Shown piece by piece: positions 27,760-37,191 of a stretch of DNA of 64,000 bases. Below the pieces are notes generated by a model that saw only the letters and a program-made list of their open reading frames with translations, made no database searches and had not been told where the DNA came from. This DNA is from Promethearchaeati archaeon (GTDB lineage Archaea; Asgardarchaeota; Heimdallarchaeia; Heimdallarchaeales; Heimdallarchaeaceae). The DNA lies in the NCBI GenBank assembly GCA_013166775.1, contig JABLTJ010000009.1:1-64000 (forward strand). Direction: 5' to 3'. A program made the translations under genes and the position numbers. Position 1 is the first letter of the stretch. Every line of letters starts with the position of its first letter.

Positions 27760-28098
27760 TTATTTCTTTGAAGTAGATTTTTTCTTTTTATCTGGTGTTT
27801 TTTCAACTTTCTTTAACTTTCTAGAAATATTAGCGACTCTTCTTATCAAATCAGTTTTGTTTTCAATCCCTTCAGGATTTATTATTACTCTTCCTTCGCT
27901 TGCCCACCAGTTCTTCGAATACTTTTTATCTTTTTCAACTTCAAAATCTAATTCTAAATATTTACATGCATAAACTATTTTTGATAAAGTACAATTCTCT
28001 ACTGCTTTGTTTTTTGGTACTATTCTTCCTTGTTTTCTTGATAAAGATTTGTTAAAATATTCAGGATATAAAACAAAGTACCTTTTTCTTCGCAACAT
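27760..28098 (-). CDS. srp19: Signal recognition particle 19 kDa protein
   Basis: SRP19 stabilises the SRP RNA S-domain for SRP54 binding. The match is clear in RYFVLYPEYFNKSLSRKQGR, the central helix LSKIVYACKYLELDFEVE and NWWASEGRVIINPEG. A Lys-rich tail follows. I chose ATG 28098 (MLRRKRYFVLYP) over 28113 because GGAAGA lies six bases before it. The 3' end is 44 bp from gar1. Confidence 0.9.
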   Translation of the reverse strand: MLRRKRYFVLYPEYFNKSLSRKQGRIVPKNKAVENCTLSKIVYACKYLELDFEVEKDKKYSKNWWASEGRVIINPEGIENKTDLIRRVANISRKLKKVEKTPDKKKKSTSKK

Positions 28099-28137
28099 GG
28101 ATCTTCCTTCCATTATTATCTAATTGTTAGAAAGAAT

Positions 28138-28539
28138 TTATTTCTCTACCTCTTTTTTATCAAGTAAAACACCGTTTAAAACCCCATGCTGTCCTGGTCT
28201 GCTAGTTATTTTTGCTTTTCCAGCTTCTGTATCCACTACACAACCTTTTGTAATGATACGTCTTCTTGCATACTCTCGATTGGCTTTATTTTCTAGAACA
28301 TTAAGTATTCTGACTTTCTGTGTTTCACCTGAGGATTGATCAAGAATATTTATAAATTCATCTTTCAAGAGTCTGTGTTTGTGATTTCCTCCTCTTGTAC
28401 GGATGTGTTTTAGCTTTCTCTCACCTATTTGTGTCTCAGCGGGATAGCGTCCCATATCTCTCTTTTTCTTGGAAGAAGCTCTTCGAATTAATCCACCAGA
28501 GAGTTTCTTTCTTGACCTTTTTAACCATTGATATGGCAT
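28138..28539 (-). CDS. rps8e: Ribosomal protein S8e
   Basis: This is a small-subunit ribosomal protein of archaea and eukaryotes. MPYQWLKRSRKKLSGGLIR, KRDMGRYPAETQIGERKLK, IRTRGGNHKHRLL and the C-terminal TSRPGQHGVLNGVLL are typical S8e blocks. ATG 28539 is chosen because the family starts just before the basic KxxGG region and AAGGTGAAG precedes it. The frame itself extends to 28602. It lies 39 bp from srp19, probably cotranscribed. Confidence 0.94.
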   Translation of the reverse strand: MPYQWLKRSRKKLSGGLIRRASSKKKRDMGRYPAETQIGERKLKHIRTRGGNHKHRLLKDEFINILDQSSGETQKVRILNVLENKANREYARRRIITKGCVVDTEAGKAKITSRPGQHGVLNGVLLDKKEVEK

Positions 28540-28695
28540 AGTCTCTTCACCTTGGATTTCTTCCATTTTGTTTAAATATAAGAGTTTCCATTCCAAAGTC
28601 AAATCATTGTAGAATTTTCTGATAAACTATCTTATGAAACAAAAACCTTGCAGTAATAGGAAAAATCTAAAAGTAAATAACACTTTTGTATATCT

Positions 28696-31641
28696 ATGAA
28701 AAATAAGCTAGTGGTTCTATTCCTGTTTTTTTTACTCATTCCTTTCGCATTGATTAATTCAATTTCCTTACAAAATCAAGTAAATGTCAATCTAATTCCT
28801 GAAATCTATTCTAGCATAATTGATGCTGGAGAAGAGGGTTTAGGTTTTGTTAGATCTTCTAATTTAATTGATACTTACTGGAAAAAACCAATGAAAATAG
28901 AGGAAGTATGGAATAAACTAGGAGAATGTAAGAACAGAGCTTTAATTTCGTTTTTCAGTCATAAAGAAAGAGATCAATTTTACGAGAATCTTTCCGATAC
29001 AGATGTTTATGTTTCTAGAATATACAAAGCAATCCCTGCAATTTCTATTGAGTATGTGGAGGATGCACTAGTTACTCTTGATTTTGAATCCTACAAAATA
29101 AAATACATTTATCCCTTAGGTTCCTACAGTTATTACACACCTCAGAATATCGATATGGACTTGAGTGGTCGAGTTGAATTAGCAGATTTACGTAAAGCTC
29201 TTGAGATTGACGCTTTGCATGAGATGGGTTATTCAGGCTATGGTGTGACTGTAGCAGTATTGGATAGCGGAATAACAGCTATTGAAGATGAAATACCATC
29301 TTTATACAAATTGAAAAATTATGATGAGTTAAAAATCGTTGGTAATGTCCAACCCAGTGCTGCTAGTATGAATGAAGATATCACTGATTTAAGTGGTCAC
29401 GGAACTCACATATCCTCAATTTTAGCAGGAAATGGTCTGTTCATGGAAAACGATGAAATAGTGGATACAGATGATTATGGAATGGCACCAGATGCGAAGA
29501 TATACAATGTTAAAGTTTTAGACAAAACTGGTTTTGGAGAAGATCAATGGCTCATTGATGGATTTGACGAAGCATTACATCCCAGTATTCAAGGGGTAGA
29601 TGTTGACATAATTTCTGCTAGTCTGACATCTCTTACATTCAATGCAATGTCCGATCCCATTCTTGATTTAGTAGCTGAAGCTAATGATCTTGGGATATTG
29701 GTGGTTGCATCTGGAGGAAACTATGGTCCTTCTGGATCATCTATAGGAGCTCCTGCAATTTCTGACTTTGTTATATCAGTTGGTGCGACCCAAAGCCTGG
29801 ATGATTTAGCAGTCTATACTTCGAAAGGTTTGAATCTTAATTTTTCATCAGGTATCGATATTTTAGCTCCAGGTAATGGTGTAGGTGGAGCTGATGCATA
29901 CACTGGTGGTAAAGATTATCGATCTGGTACTTCTGTTTCCGCTCCTATAGTGAGTGGAGTTTTAGCACTTCTTTTGGATGCTTTTCCAGAATTAGATTCT
30001 CACCATAAATATGAAGCAGCTGTGTTAGAAACTGCTATTGATCTAAACAAACCTATTGTATCTCAAGGAAATGGTTTGATTGATCCATTAGAAGCTTATA
30101 GCTATTTAGACCTCAATAAAGATCTAGATATGTTCAGTCTAAATCCCAATAGAATCTCTCCTGAAAATCTATACTATTACGCTTGTGTTGAAGGTGAGAA
30201 TACACAATATAGAGCAAAAATAGTCTCTTCTAGTAATCAGAATCTTACTGTTAACGTTATAAGTATCTCTAATTTCTTTAAATTCCCGTCAACGATTGAA
30301 GTAGTTGAAGGTTGGAATCATTTTGATTTTAATATTTCAATTCCTCTAGGAACGAAACTTACAGATGTTGGTGGGTCAATAATTTTTGAAAATGCTGATG
30401 ATATTGAAATAAGGATGAATATTAACATCCAGACAAGATATCTTGGAGGTAAAGTGTTATTTGATGTATCCCATGACAACGATACTGGGGTTAACTCATT
30501 TGATGGATCCTCTCCAATTGGCACTCATATCTATTTATCTAGAAGATTGAAAGACAGAGGATTTCAAGTTTTAACTCATTCAAATGGAAGCTATGATTTC
30601 TCAGATATTAATATCTTGGTCATTTCAGATCCTGAATTGGGTTACTCATCAGAAGAACTAACAGCTATTTCTGATTTTGTTCAGGATGGTGGATCGCTTC
30701 TTTTCTTAGTAAATAGTATTAGATTAGTTGACAGTGGTTTCATTGAAGAAGAACCCATTATTTCCAGCAATTATACTGTTTGTGAACAAGTTCTAGAAAT
30801 GTTTGATGTTGTCGTATTTGATGGGATGCCAATAGATTATGTTCCCTACAGAGCTGAGGTAACAAACCAAGCAGATATGTTAAATGTAGATGAATTCCTC
30901 TTCTGGGGATGGCCTGTTGCTTTTTCACAAGAGTCCACTAATGAGAATAATATTGTTTTAGCAGAAATAGAAACAAAACAATGGACTGTTCCTCTCAGTG
31001 TTGCGTTAACCACTGATATTGGAGATGGAAGAGTGATGGTTTTCGGATCAGGTTATCCTTTTACAGATCTTGGTCTTGTCTTTGACTCATTTGAAAACAG
31101 TCCTGGAAGAGCTAATCTGACTACTAGTTACAAAGATCTTTTCTTATTAGATGATATGAATAACCAATTAGTAAATGATTCGTTTAATTGGTTAATCTCT
31201 AAAAATAGACCTATGCTTAGTGTTCAGTACATTCCTGAAAAATTCTATACTAAAGATCAGTTTACTCTTCAAATTTCAATACAGAAAAAGGATAGTGCGC
31301 CATATATTGCACAGGGTGGAGAAATTGAAGGGACTATCATTTATCCAGATCATTCATTCAATCATTTCTCTTTGAGTAGAGTTCAACATCCTGAGTTGAG
31401 TATTTATGCTGTGGAATTAATTCTGCCTTACTATGGGCAATACACAATTTTTGTTCCTCTAAAACTTGAGGATCATACATATACGGATGGAAGAATTGAA
31501 ATTTTTGGAAATGTTCCTTTATGGAAATACATACCTCTGATTAGAAATGTTGCAGGAGGTATAACTGCCTTCATTATCATTGCAGTCGTATTAATCCCAA
31601 CTCTTCGTATAAGATTCCAAAAAACAGCAAAGGAAATATAA
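28696..31641 (+). CDS. Membrane-anchored subtilisin-family protease, site-1-protease-like layout
   Basis: The 981-residue S8 protease has a signal peptide (KLVVLFLFFLLIPFALIN), a propeptide-like segment (~50-140) and a catalytic domain. The triad is Asp190 (AVLDSGIT), His235 (SGHGTHISSILAG) and Ser413 (SGTSVSAPIVSGV). Around residues 580-680 a second domain (GGKVLFDVSHDNDTG, DINILVISDPELGYSSEELT) resembles the GATase-like lumenal domain that follows the subtilase in site-1 proteases. A C-terminal membrane helix with a short basic tail anchors it. The active site faces outside. Divergent promoter region with S8e. Confidence 0.88.
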   Translation: MKNKLVVLFLFFLLIPFALINSISLQNQVNVNLIPEIYSSIIDAGEEGLGFVRSSNLIDTYWKKPMKIEEVWNKLGECKNRALISFFSHKERDQFYENLSDTDVYVSRIYKAIPAISIEYVEDALVTLDFESYKIKYIYPLGSYSYYTPQNIDMDLSGRVELADLRKALEIDALHEMGYSGYGVTVAVLDSGITAIEDEIPSLYKLKNYDELKIVGNVQPSAASMNEDITDLSGHGTHISSILAGNGLFMENDEIVDTDDYGMAPDAKIYNVKVLDKTGFGEDQWLIDGFDEALHPSIQGVDVDIISASLTSLTFNAMSDPILDLVAEANDLGILVVASGGNYGPSGSSIGAPAISDFVISVGATQSLDDLAVYTSKGLNLNFSSGIDILAPGNGVGGADAYTGGKDYRSGTSVSAPIVSGVLALLLDAFPELDSHHKYEAAVLETAIDLNKPIVSQGNGLIDPLEAYSYLDLNKDLDMFSLNPNRISPENLYYYACVEGENTQYRAKIVSSSNQNLTVNVISISNFFKFPSTIEVVEGWNHFDFNISIPLGTKLTDVGGSIIFENADDIEIRMNINIQTRYLGGKVLFDVSHDNDTGVNSFDGSSPIGTHIYLSRRLKDRGFQVLTHSNGSYDFSDINILVISDPELGYSSEELTAISDFVQDGGSLLFLVNSIRLVDSGFIEEEPIISSNYTVCEQVLEMFDVVVFDGMPIDYVPYRAEVTNQADMLNVDEFLFWGWPVAFSQESTNENNIVLAEIETKQWTVPLSVALTTDIGDGRVMVFGSGYPFTDLGLVFDSFENSPGRANLTTSYKDLFLLDDMNNQLVNDSFNWLISKNRPMLSVQYIPEKFYTKDQFTLQISIQKKDSAPYIAQGGEIEGTIIYPDHSFNHFSLSRVQHPELSIYAVELILPYYGQYTIFVPLKLEDHTYTDGRIEIFGNVPLWKYIPLIRNVAGGITAFIIIAVVLIPTLRIRFQKTAKEI

Positions 31642-31681
31642 AACACTATATTGCATACTAATGAAACGTCTGTGTAGAACC

Positions 31682-31798
31682 TCACACACACATTTTCGAA
31701 AGGTTTAAATAGTGTGCGAGAAATATACACATAGAGAGTGTGTGAATAAAATGCACAGACATACCCTCTCTCACACACGTGAAGATGGTCACACACAC
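31682..31798. promoter_or_regulatory. TATA box with multiple TCACACAC/GTGTGTGA boxes
   Basis: TTTAAATA at 31704-31711 is a good archaeal TATA box for the small regulator gene. Around it lie TCACACAC at 31682, 31771 and 31789, the inverted form GTGTGTGA at 31738-31745 and a near copy GTGTGCGA at 31713. Boxes flank the TATA element and the expected transcript start (~31735). This is the layout of an autoregulated operator. Confidence 0.55.
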
Positions 31799-31849
31799 TT
31801 TAGAATGTGGTTAAAATGCAAAGAGAAAGATTACCAAAAGGATCATTAG
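31751..31849 (+). CDS. Possible 32-residue His-rich leader ORF
   Basis: ATG 31751, just after the predicted transcript start, opens a 32-codon frame (MHRHTLSHTREDGHTHF...) that ends in TAG inside the regulator gene in another frame. The His/Thr richness follows from the CACACAC repeats, so it may be accidental. If translated, it would interfere with or couple to the regulator start at 31816. Confidence 0.2.
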   Translation: MHRHTLSHTREDGHTHFRMWLKCKEKDYQKDH

Positions 31850-32094
31850 ATGTTATTGGATTATTAGAAGAGAAGGGTGCATTAACTCAAAAAGAGATTA
31901 TTGACAGTTTAAAACAAACAAAACCAAGAGCTGTAAGATATACTGTTCGTCAGCTTTTAGATAGAGCAGTATTAGTTAACAGAGCAAATTTTGAGGATAT
32001 GAGATCGTCACTTATAGGAATCAATCCAGAGATGGACATAACGGTTCAAGATTTAATTACAAAGCAGAAAACAACTCAAGTCGTTACTGCTTAG
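31816..32094 (+). CDS. Small winged-helix DNA-binding regulator
   Basis: The 92-residue protein consists almost entirely of one winged helix-turn-helix: SLDVIGLLEEKGALTQKEII, then RAVRYTVRQLLDRAVLVNRA, then a beta-wing and a short C-terminal helix. It resembles MarR/Lrs14-like minimal archaeal regulators without a ligand domain. ATG 31816 is preferred; GTG 31807 is in frame. The repeated operator-like boxes upstream suggest autoregulation. It precedes the C/D RNP genes but is separated from them by 83 bp. Confidence 0.75.
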   Translation: MQRERLPKGSLDVIGLLEEKGALTQKEIIDSLKQTKPRAVRYTVRQLLDRAVLVNRANFEDMRSSLIGINPEMDITVQDLITKQKTTQVVTA

Positions 32095-32177
32095 TAACAA
32101 TTTTATTTATTTTCCCAAGTTTATTAGACATCAAAATCTTTTTTACTCGTTTCATTTCTATTTCTTTAGGAATAGCA

Positions 32178-33461
32178 ATGACAATTAAAGTGTTCGCCAA
32201 TATCGCGGGTTTCTTTGTTTTAGATTTAGAAGATAAAATAACACGCTTTGAACCATATCCCAAAAATCCTGAAGAGATATCAGAAAGAATTCATAATTTA
32301 TCAATATACAATATCTCTGAAGAGTTAAATAAGATTTTAATGGATATTGAAGAAGATCAAATAGAAACAAACAGCTCTGCGGTAGCAAATTATGCTCGAG
32401 GTTTCGGAAAGAAATGTACTCTAGATGCTAAATCATCATCTTATCAAATTTTCGTAGAAAAAATCCCTAATTTACTAATGGAGAGAGAGACAATTCAATC
32501 AGAACAAGAGTATAACCAAATAGTTAAGGAAGTAAGCTTACTTCTAACAAAGAAGAGAATAGCTCATAGTTCTCAAAGAATTGATAAAAACGTTGTACAT
32601 GCAATTTTATCAATGGATGATATAGATAAAACAACCAATCTGTTTTCAACTAGAATAAGAGAATGGTATGGTATTCATTTTCCAGAGATTTTGAAGGAAG
32701 TACAAACACATCAGACTTTGTGTAAAATCATCACTAATATTGGAATCAGGGAGAATATCACTGAAGAAAGTATCAAAGATTATGGTTTTACCAGTGACAA
32801 AAGTCAGAAAATTGCAAGACTAGCTAAAAGCTCAATGGGAGCTAGTTTCGAGGAAAAAGATCTCTTAGTTATGCAAGAATTTGCTCAAAGAACTCTTGAT
32901 TTGTATGAAGAGAGAGATAAGCTTGAGCACTGGATCGAGAGGGAAATTTCAAGAATTGCACCTAATATGCAATCCATAGTTGGCTCTGCAATAGCAGCAC
33001 GTCTGATTGCTCTAGCAGGAGGATTGAGAGAATTAGCAATGAAACCAGCAAGTACAGTGCAACTTTTGGGAGCAGAGAAGGCACTTTTCAGAGCACTTAA
33101 GACAGGTGCCAAACCTCCAAAGCATGGCATAATTTATCAAATGCCTGAACTTCATAGCTGTTCTTGGTGGCAAAGAGGCAACATTTCAAGAGCTATTGCG
33201 GGAAGATTAACAATAGCAGCTAGAGTTGATGCTTTCCAAGGAGAATTCATGGGTGACCAACTTAAAATCGAAGTTGATAGGAAGATTGCTGAAATTAAGG
33301 AAAAATACAAAGAACCTCCAGAAGGTAAAAAACCACCTATTGATAGATCACAACCAAGGGGAAGACCTCAAGGGAGAAGACCTCAAGGGAGAAGACCTCA
33401 AGAAGGAAGACCAAAACAAGGAAAGAAAGGTGGGAAGCAACATTATCAAAAACGAAGGTGA
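32178..33461 (+). CDS. nop5: Box C/D RNP scaffold Nop5/Nop56
   Basis: The core scaffold of the box C/D 2'-O-methylation RNP binds fibrillarin (N-terminal domain), dimerises by a coiled coil and contacts L7Ae-RNA (C-terminal Nop domain). The Nop signature is GSAIAARLIALAGGLRELAM, with KALFRALKTGAKPPKHGIIY, and WQRGNISRAIAGRLTIAARV follows. The C-terminus ends in tandem GRRPQ-type repeats, a basic Arg/Pro/Gln tail longer than in most archaeal Nop5. Fibrillarin follows directly, as usual. Confidence 0.95.
   Translation: MTIKVFANIAGFFVLDLEDKITRFEPYPKNPEEISERIHNLSIYNISEELNKILMDIEEDQIETNSSAVANYARGFGKKCTLDAKSSSYQIFVEKIPNLLMERETIQSEQEYNQIVKEVSLLLTKKRIAHSSQRIDKNVVHAILSMDDIDKTTNLFSTRIREWYGIHFPEILKEVQTHQTLCKIITNIGIRENITEESIKDYGFTSDKSQKIARLAKSSMGASFEEKDLLVMQEFAQRTLDLYEERDKLEHWIEREISRIAPNMQSIVGSAIAARLIALAGGLRELAMKPASTVQLLGAEKALFRALKTGAKPPKHGIIYQMPELHSCSWWQRGNISRAIAGRLTIAARVDAFQGEFMGDQLKIEVDRKIAEIKEKYKEPPEGKKPPIDRSQPRGRPQGRRPQGRRPQEGRPKQGKKGGKQHYQKRR
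33349..33405 (+). repeat. Short tandem repeat in the Nop5 tail
   Basis: Three to four copies of a 15-base unit (GGGAGAAGACCTCAA and variants) encode the repeated GRRPQ tail. Near-identical copies point to recent expansion, so length may vary between strains. Confidence 0.6.
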
Positions 33462-33466
33462 GAAAA

Positions 33467-34153
33467 ATGTCAGAAATAAAACAACACGAAATTGAAAATC
33501 TATTCTGGTTAACATTGAAAGATGGGAATGTAAGATTAGCAACCATAAATTTAGAACCAGGAAACAAAGTATATACTGAAAGATTAGTTACAATTCAAAA
33601 TGTAGAATACAGAACATTCGATCCCTTCAAAAGCAAATTAGGAGCTGCTATTTTCCAGAAAATGCAAGCTTTTCCATTTTCAAAAAATAGTAAAATTCTA
33701 TATCTTGGGGCTGCTTCTGGTACTACTATATCTCATATATCAGATATAATTGGTAATGAAGGATTAATTTATTCAGTAGAATTTTCACCAAGATCAATGC
33801 GAGATTTGGTTACTGTAGCAGAAAGAAGAAAGAATATAATCCCTGTTCATGCAGATGCTAGATTCCCTGAAGAATACTCCATGATAGTTCCAATGGTGGA
33901 TATAATCTATGAAGACGTAGCGCAACCTTCTCAAGCAGAAATTCTAAATTCTAATGTTCAAACTTATCTGAAGAAAGGAGGATATTTCTTCCTAGCTGTT
34001 AAAGCCAGAAGTATTGATGTTACAAAGGATCCAAAAATCATCTATAATGAAGTTAAAAATGAGCTTCAAAGTTATGGATTGAATATTCTTGAAGTTATTG
34101 ACCTTGAACCTTATGAAAAAGATCATGTAATGATAGTGGGTCAGAAGCAATAA
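33467..34153 (+). CDS. flpA: Fibrillarin, rRNA/tRNA 2'-O-methyltransferase
   Basis: This is the SAM-dependent catalytic subunit of the box C/D RNP. Conserved blocks are YRTFDPFKSKLGAAI, motif I ILYLGAASGTTISHISDIIG, YSVEFSPRSMRDL, NIIPVHADARFPEEY, VDIIYEDVAQPSQAEI and YFFLAVKARSIDVTKDP. ATG 33467 has AAGGTGAG five bases upstream and lies just after the Nop5 stop; GTG 33458 is in frame. At 228 residues it has standard archaeal length with no GAR domain. Confidence 0.95.
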   Translation: MSEIKQHEIENLFWLTLKDGNVRLATINLEPGNKVYTERLVTIQNVEYRTFDPFKSKLGAAIFQKMQAFPFSKNSKILYLGAASGTTISHISDIIGNEGLIYSVEFSPRSMRDLVTVAERRKNIIPVHADARFPEEYSMIVPMVDIIYEDVAQPSQAEILNSNVQTYLKKGGYFFLAVKARSIDVTKDPKIIYNEVKNELQSYGLNILEVIDLEPYEKDHVMIVGQKQ

Positions 34154-34171
34154 AGCTGAAAATCCATACAT

Positions 34172-35176
34172 CTAATTTTCTTTTATATCTGAAAATTTCT
34201 TTACCCAGTTTTTTACTAAATCAAATGCTTTTTTCATTTGATTCAATTCATCCATTGTAAATGTAGGTATGGTTTGAGCTGCGGGATGATCTTGATCCTC
34301 CTCAACAATCATAATAGCTCTTCGTTTTGTAAGCGAAGCTATATCTTGTGTTATACTAATTTTGTTAATCACTTTCTGACTTTCGTCGTCATCTACACAA
34401 ACTAAAACATTCAATCCACTATGAATTTCGCGACTTTTGTGTTCTCCAAATGCATCGAAGGGAGAGAGTTTAGTCCAAAATTGAGATAGAAAACCTAATT
34501 CTTGCAGAATAGAGGAAATTTCTTCCTTATAGGAGGTAAGATTTTGTTTTGAGTAAGAGGGTCGAGTTTCTTTCTCTATATCTATGTTGAAGATTTTGAT
34601 GCCTTCAGCGATTGGAGATTTCAGTATTTCTTCAAGCAATGCAGCTGTCGATGGAGGGGGATTTATAGAGTGTTCATATTCATATATTGTTCTCCTTGAA
34701 ACTCCAACTTGATGTGCTAGATCAGCATAGCTTAGATTCTTGTTTAACCTTGCTTGACGTAGAAGTTTTCTATTGATTTGGACAAAGTATCCTCCTCTAC
34801 TACAATAAACAAAAGGAGGAGCACCATGAGCAATTAAATTGATGAAGGTTTCAGAACTTACAACTGGGATTCCATAGCGTAGTAGTACTAGACCATCCTC
34901 CAATTGTGAAAATCTTCTTCCTCTTTCACCAACTATCAGAGGAGAGGCATTTAGAAAACTCGCAATATTTTTTAGCTCAAAGGAGTCATCTCTATTAAAA
35001 TTATCAATATAAGGTTCAATCTTCAGAATTACTAATTGATCTCTTCCTTTTGCAATTATATCAAAGCATGCTCTGCTTCCAGAAGATAAACGGATAATAT
35101 TATAACCAGCATTCTTGAGTTCAATTTCTACTTCTTGTAACAAAGTTGTACGGTTTATTGATGACATGAAGAACAC
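34172..35176 (-). CDS. Archaeal XRE-type HTH transcriptional regulator
   Basis: The 334-residue protein matches the widespread archaeal family of putative HTH regulators (MF_00584 type). An N-terminal nuclease-like alpha/beta domain comes first (GSRACFDIIAKGRDQLVILK, ASPLVIGERGRRFSQLEDGL). A Cro/XRE helix-turn-helix lies at about 130-185 (LRQARLNKNLSYADLAHQVG, SRRTIYEYEHSI). The C-terminal domain repeats a similar fold. The N-terminal domain probably senses or dimerises. Targets are unknown. It converges on fibrillarin. Confidence 0.85.
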   Translation of the reverse strand: MFFMSSINRTTLLQEVEIELKNAGYNIIRLSSGSRACFDIIAKGRDQLVILKIEPYIDNFNRDDSFELKNIASFLNASPLIVGERGRRFSQLEDGLVLLRYGIPVVSSETFINLIAHGAPPFVYCSRGGYFVQINRKLLRQARLNKNLSYADLAHQVGVSRRTIYEYEHSINPPPSTAALLEEILKSPIAEGIKIFNIDIEKETRPSYSKQNLTSYKEEISSILQELGFLSQFWTKLSPFDAFGEHKSREIHSGLNVLVCVDDDESQKVINKISITQDIASLTKRRAIMIVEEDQDHPAAQTIPTFTMDELNQMKKAFDLVKNWVKKFSDIKEN

Positions 35177-35250
35177 CAGTTATTTCCTAATTCTTGAACA
35201 ATTGTATACTATTATAAATTTAGCCCTTTTCACAAATGTTGCTAACTTAA

Positions 35251-36843
35251 CTAAAGTTGTTTAGACATATATGGACCATCTAAAGTATATGCATATTTTC
35301 TGTAATATTCACGAACCCCTACACCTGAAATAACAGAGATTTTTGAGTAATCATTATCTCGTCCAAATCCCTCTGCTTTAGATAAGAGAAGTTTTCCATA
35401 TCCTCTATGTTGCCACTGAAGAGAATCCTTTCCATCAGAACTAATTCGTAAAGCTTCTCCATAAACATGTAATTCTCTTATCACTATTGTGGGTTCAGTT
35501 TCAAATTCACTACGAACATGCTTATCGCTGAGCTCTCGAAGCCTAAGAAAGCCTATCAATATATCATTTTTTACGTCTTCATAAGACATGAAATACTCTT
35601 GTCCATTACTTGCTTGATAGGTTCTTTGAATAAAATCTATATCTGAAGGATCAATATTACCTTCTTCCTTTAACAGAAAATGCCCAACTTCTCTGCATCG
35701 AATGCAACGACATTTTTTATTTTCTTCTCTTAAGATTCGTTGAGCATCTAAACGAAGATCGCTTTTGTTAGGTCCCGCAGCTATCTGATGAGCTGGGATA
35801 TCTCTTAATACTCTTTTAATTCTTACATAAGGTGGTATTTCTTCTTTTACTCTAGCTATTAGCTTAGCTGTCTCCTCATTATTTAATGGAGCATAATTTC
35901 CAGATTGGTAGTCAATATATAATTTAGTACCTGGGATCACCATAGTTGGGTATATTTTGATTTCATCAGGACAGTATCTGCTATCGTTAAACAAAATATG
36001 AAATGCTTGAACATCTCTCGCAAAAGTAGACCCAGGCAATCCAGGCATCATATGAGCGGTAATTTTGAGACCAGAATCTTTTGCATATTGAAAAGCTGAA
36101 ATTGTTTCTTTTGTTCCATGCCCCCTTTCCATTTTTTCATAGACATCATCAAATACAGTTTGAACACCTATCTCTAATCGTGTAACACCATAATCGATCA
36201 GTGGATTGATTTTCTCAGGGACAACTTGGTCTGGTCTTGTTTCAGTAGTTAAACCTACACACCGATGAGGAGCTGTTTCATTGATTTTATGACTCTCCAA
36301 TAATGATGAGGAATCAGATTCATTCATAGCATCAAACATTCTTTGAATGAACCATTTCTGGTATTCGATTGGTTGATGTGTATAAGTTCCACCCATGATA
36401 ATTGCATCAATCTTTTCAGTTGAATGCCCAATTGCTTCTAATTGGTCAATTCTATCTCTTACCTGAAGATAAGGATCATAATCGTTTCTTATTCCTCGCA
36501 TTGTTGTTGGTTCATAACCGGTATAACTCTGAGGTTTATCAACTTCTGGCCCTCCAGGGCACATAATACATTTACCATGAGGGCATTTCCAAGGTCTGGT
36601 CATAGCTGCGATAATTGCAACTCCAGATAGTGTCCTAACTTTTCTTTTCATTAAAAGGGGTAATAGAAGTTCTCTTTCCTCTTCTGTACAAACAGCTAAA
36701 ATATCACTATTTCGAGGGAATTTTTCTAGATGGTATTTTTTTGAAATAGTTCGCTTTATTTGATTAAGGTCTTTTTTAGTTACATTCTCTTTTTCTAGTA
36801 ATTCATGCTTGATTTCTAGAAAAGCATCATATTGAACATTCAT
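35251..36843 (-). CDS. elp3: Elp3, tRNA wobble-uridine carboxymethylation enzyme
   Basis: Elp3 is a radical-SAM plus acetyltransferase enzyme that makes cm5U34 in tRNA from acetyl-CoA. The Fe-S cluster loop is Cys87, Cys92 and Cys95 in KCPHGKCIMCPGG. TRPDQVVPEKINPLIDYGVT, RLEIGVQTVFDDVYE and GLPGSTFARDVQAFH are Elp3 blocks. A zinc site lies in CRCIRCREVGH. The GNAT domain ends the protein (WQHRGYGKLLLSKAEGFGRD). At 530 residues it is full length. Confidence 0.95.
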   Translation of the reverse strand: MNVQYDAFLEIKHELLEKENVTKKDLNQIKRTISKKYHLEKFPRNSDILAVCTEEERELLLPLLMKRKVRTLSGVAIIAAMTRPWKCPHGKCIMCPGGPEVDKPQSYTGYEPTTMRGIRNDYDPYLQVRDRIDQLEAIGHSTEKIDAIIMGGTYTHQPIEYQKWFIQRMFDAMNESDSSSLLESHKINETAPHRCVGLTTETRPDQVVPEKINPLIDYGVTRLEIGVQTVFDDVYEKMERGHGTKETISAFQYAKDSGLKITAHMMPGLPGSTFARDVQAFHILFNDSRYCPDEIKIYPTMVIPGTKLYIDYQSGNYAPLNNEETAKLIARVKEEIPPYVRIKRVLRDIPAHQIAAGPNKSDLRLDAQRILREENKKCRCIRCREVGHFLLKEEGNIDPSDIDFIQRTYQASNGQEYFMSYEDVKNDILIGFLRLRELSDKHVRSEFETEPTIVIRELHVYGEALRISSDGKDSLQWQHRGYGKLLLSKAEGFGRDNDYSKISVISGVGVREYYRKYAYTLDGPYMSKQL

Positions 36844-36878
36844 GTAAAAAGCCTTACACTAGATATATGAAAATAGGT

Positions 36879-37061
36879 TTATCTGGATTTACGTTTGGCA
36901 CCCATGCTTTGAGGTTGTCCAGCGTATTTTCCTAAAATAATTCTTTTCACATACTTATTTCTTAAACCCTTACGTGGGATAGGACTATGTCTTTCCTTAG
37001 AAGTAACCTTGGGTGTTTGTTTTCTAACTTTACCAGCTTTCTGAAGCGATCCGTGACCCAT
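36879..37061 (-). CDS. rps30e: Ribosomal protein S30e
   Basis: The 60-residue basic protein reads HGSLQKAGKVRKQTPKV then PRKGLRNKYVKRIILGKYA, the S30e (FAU) fold shared by eukaryotes and some archaea. I chose ATG 37061 (MGHGSLQKAG) because GGTGA sits a few bases before it and the family begins here; the frame runs to 37100. It lies 35 bp upstream of elp3 on the same strand. Confidence 0.88.
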   Translation of the reverse strand: MGHGSLQKAGKVRKQTPKVTSKERHSPIPRKGLRNKYVKRIILGKYAGQPQSMGAKRKSR

Positions 37062-37191
37062 CAAATCACCATATTTATCTGAGCTAGTGGTTGATATCAA
37101 GTTTTTAAACTTATAGTTTTTGGTTTTGAAATCTCGTCAGAATCATTTATTATTTAGTGCTGTATTTTAGATTATTATGAGTCACGAGTAA

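Noticed and set aside
33226..33567. Frames overlapping the Nop5 tail on both strands
   Set aside because: They are by-products of the 15-base tandem repeat and of the nop5/fibrillarin genes, which are certain.
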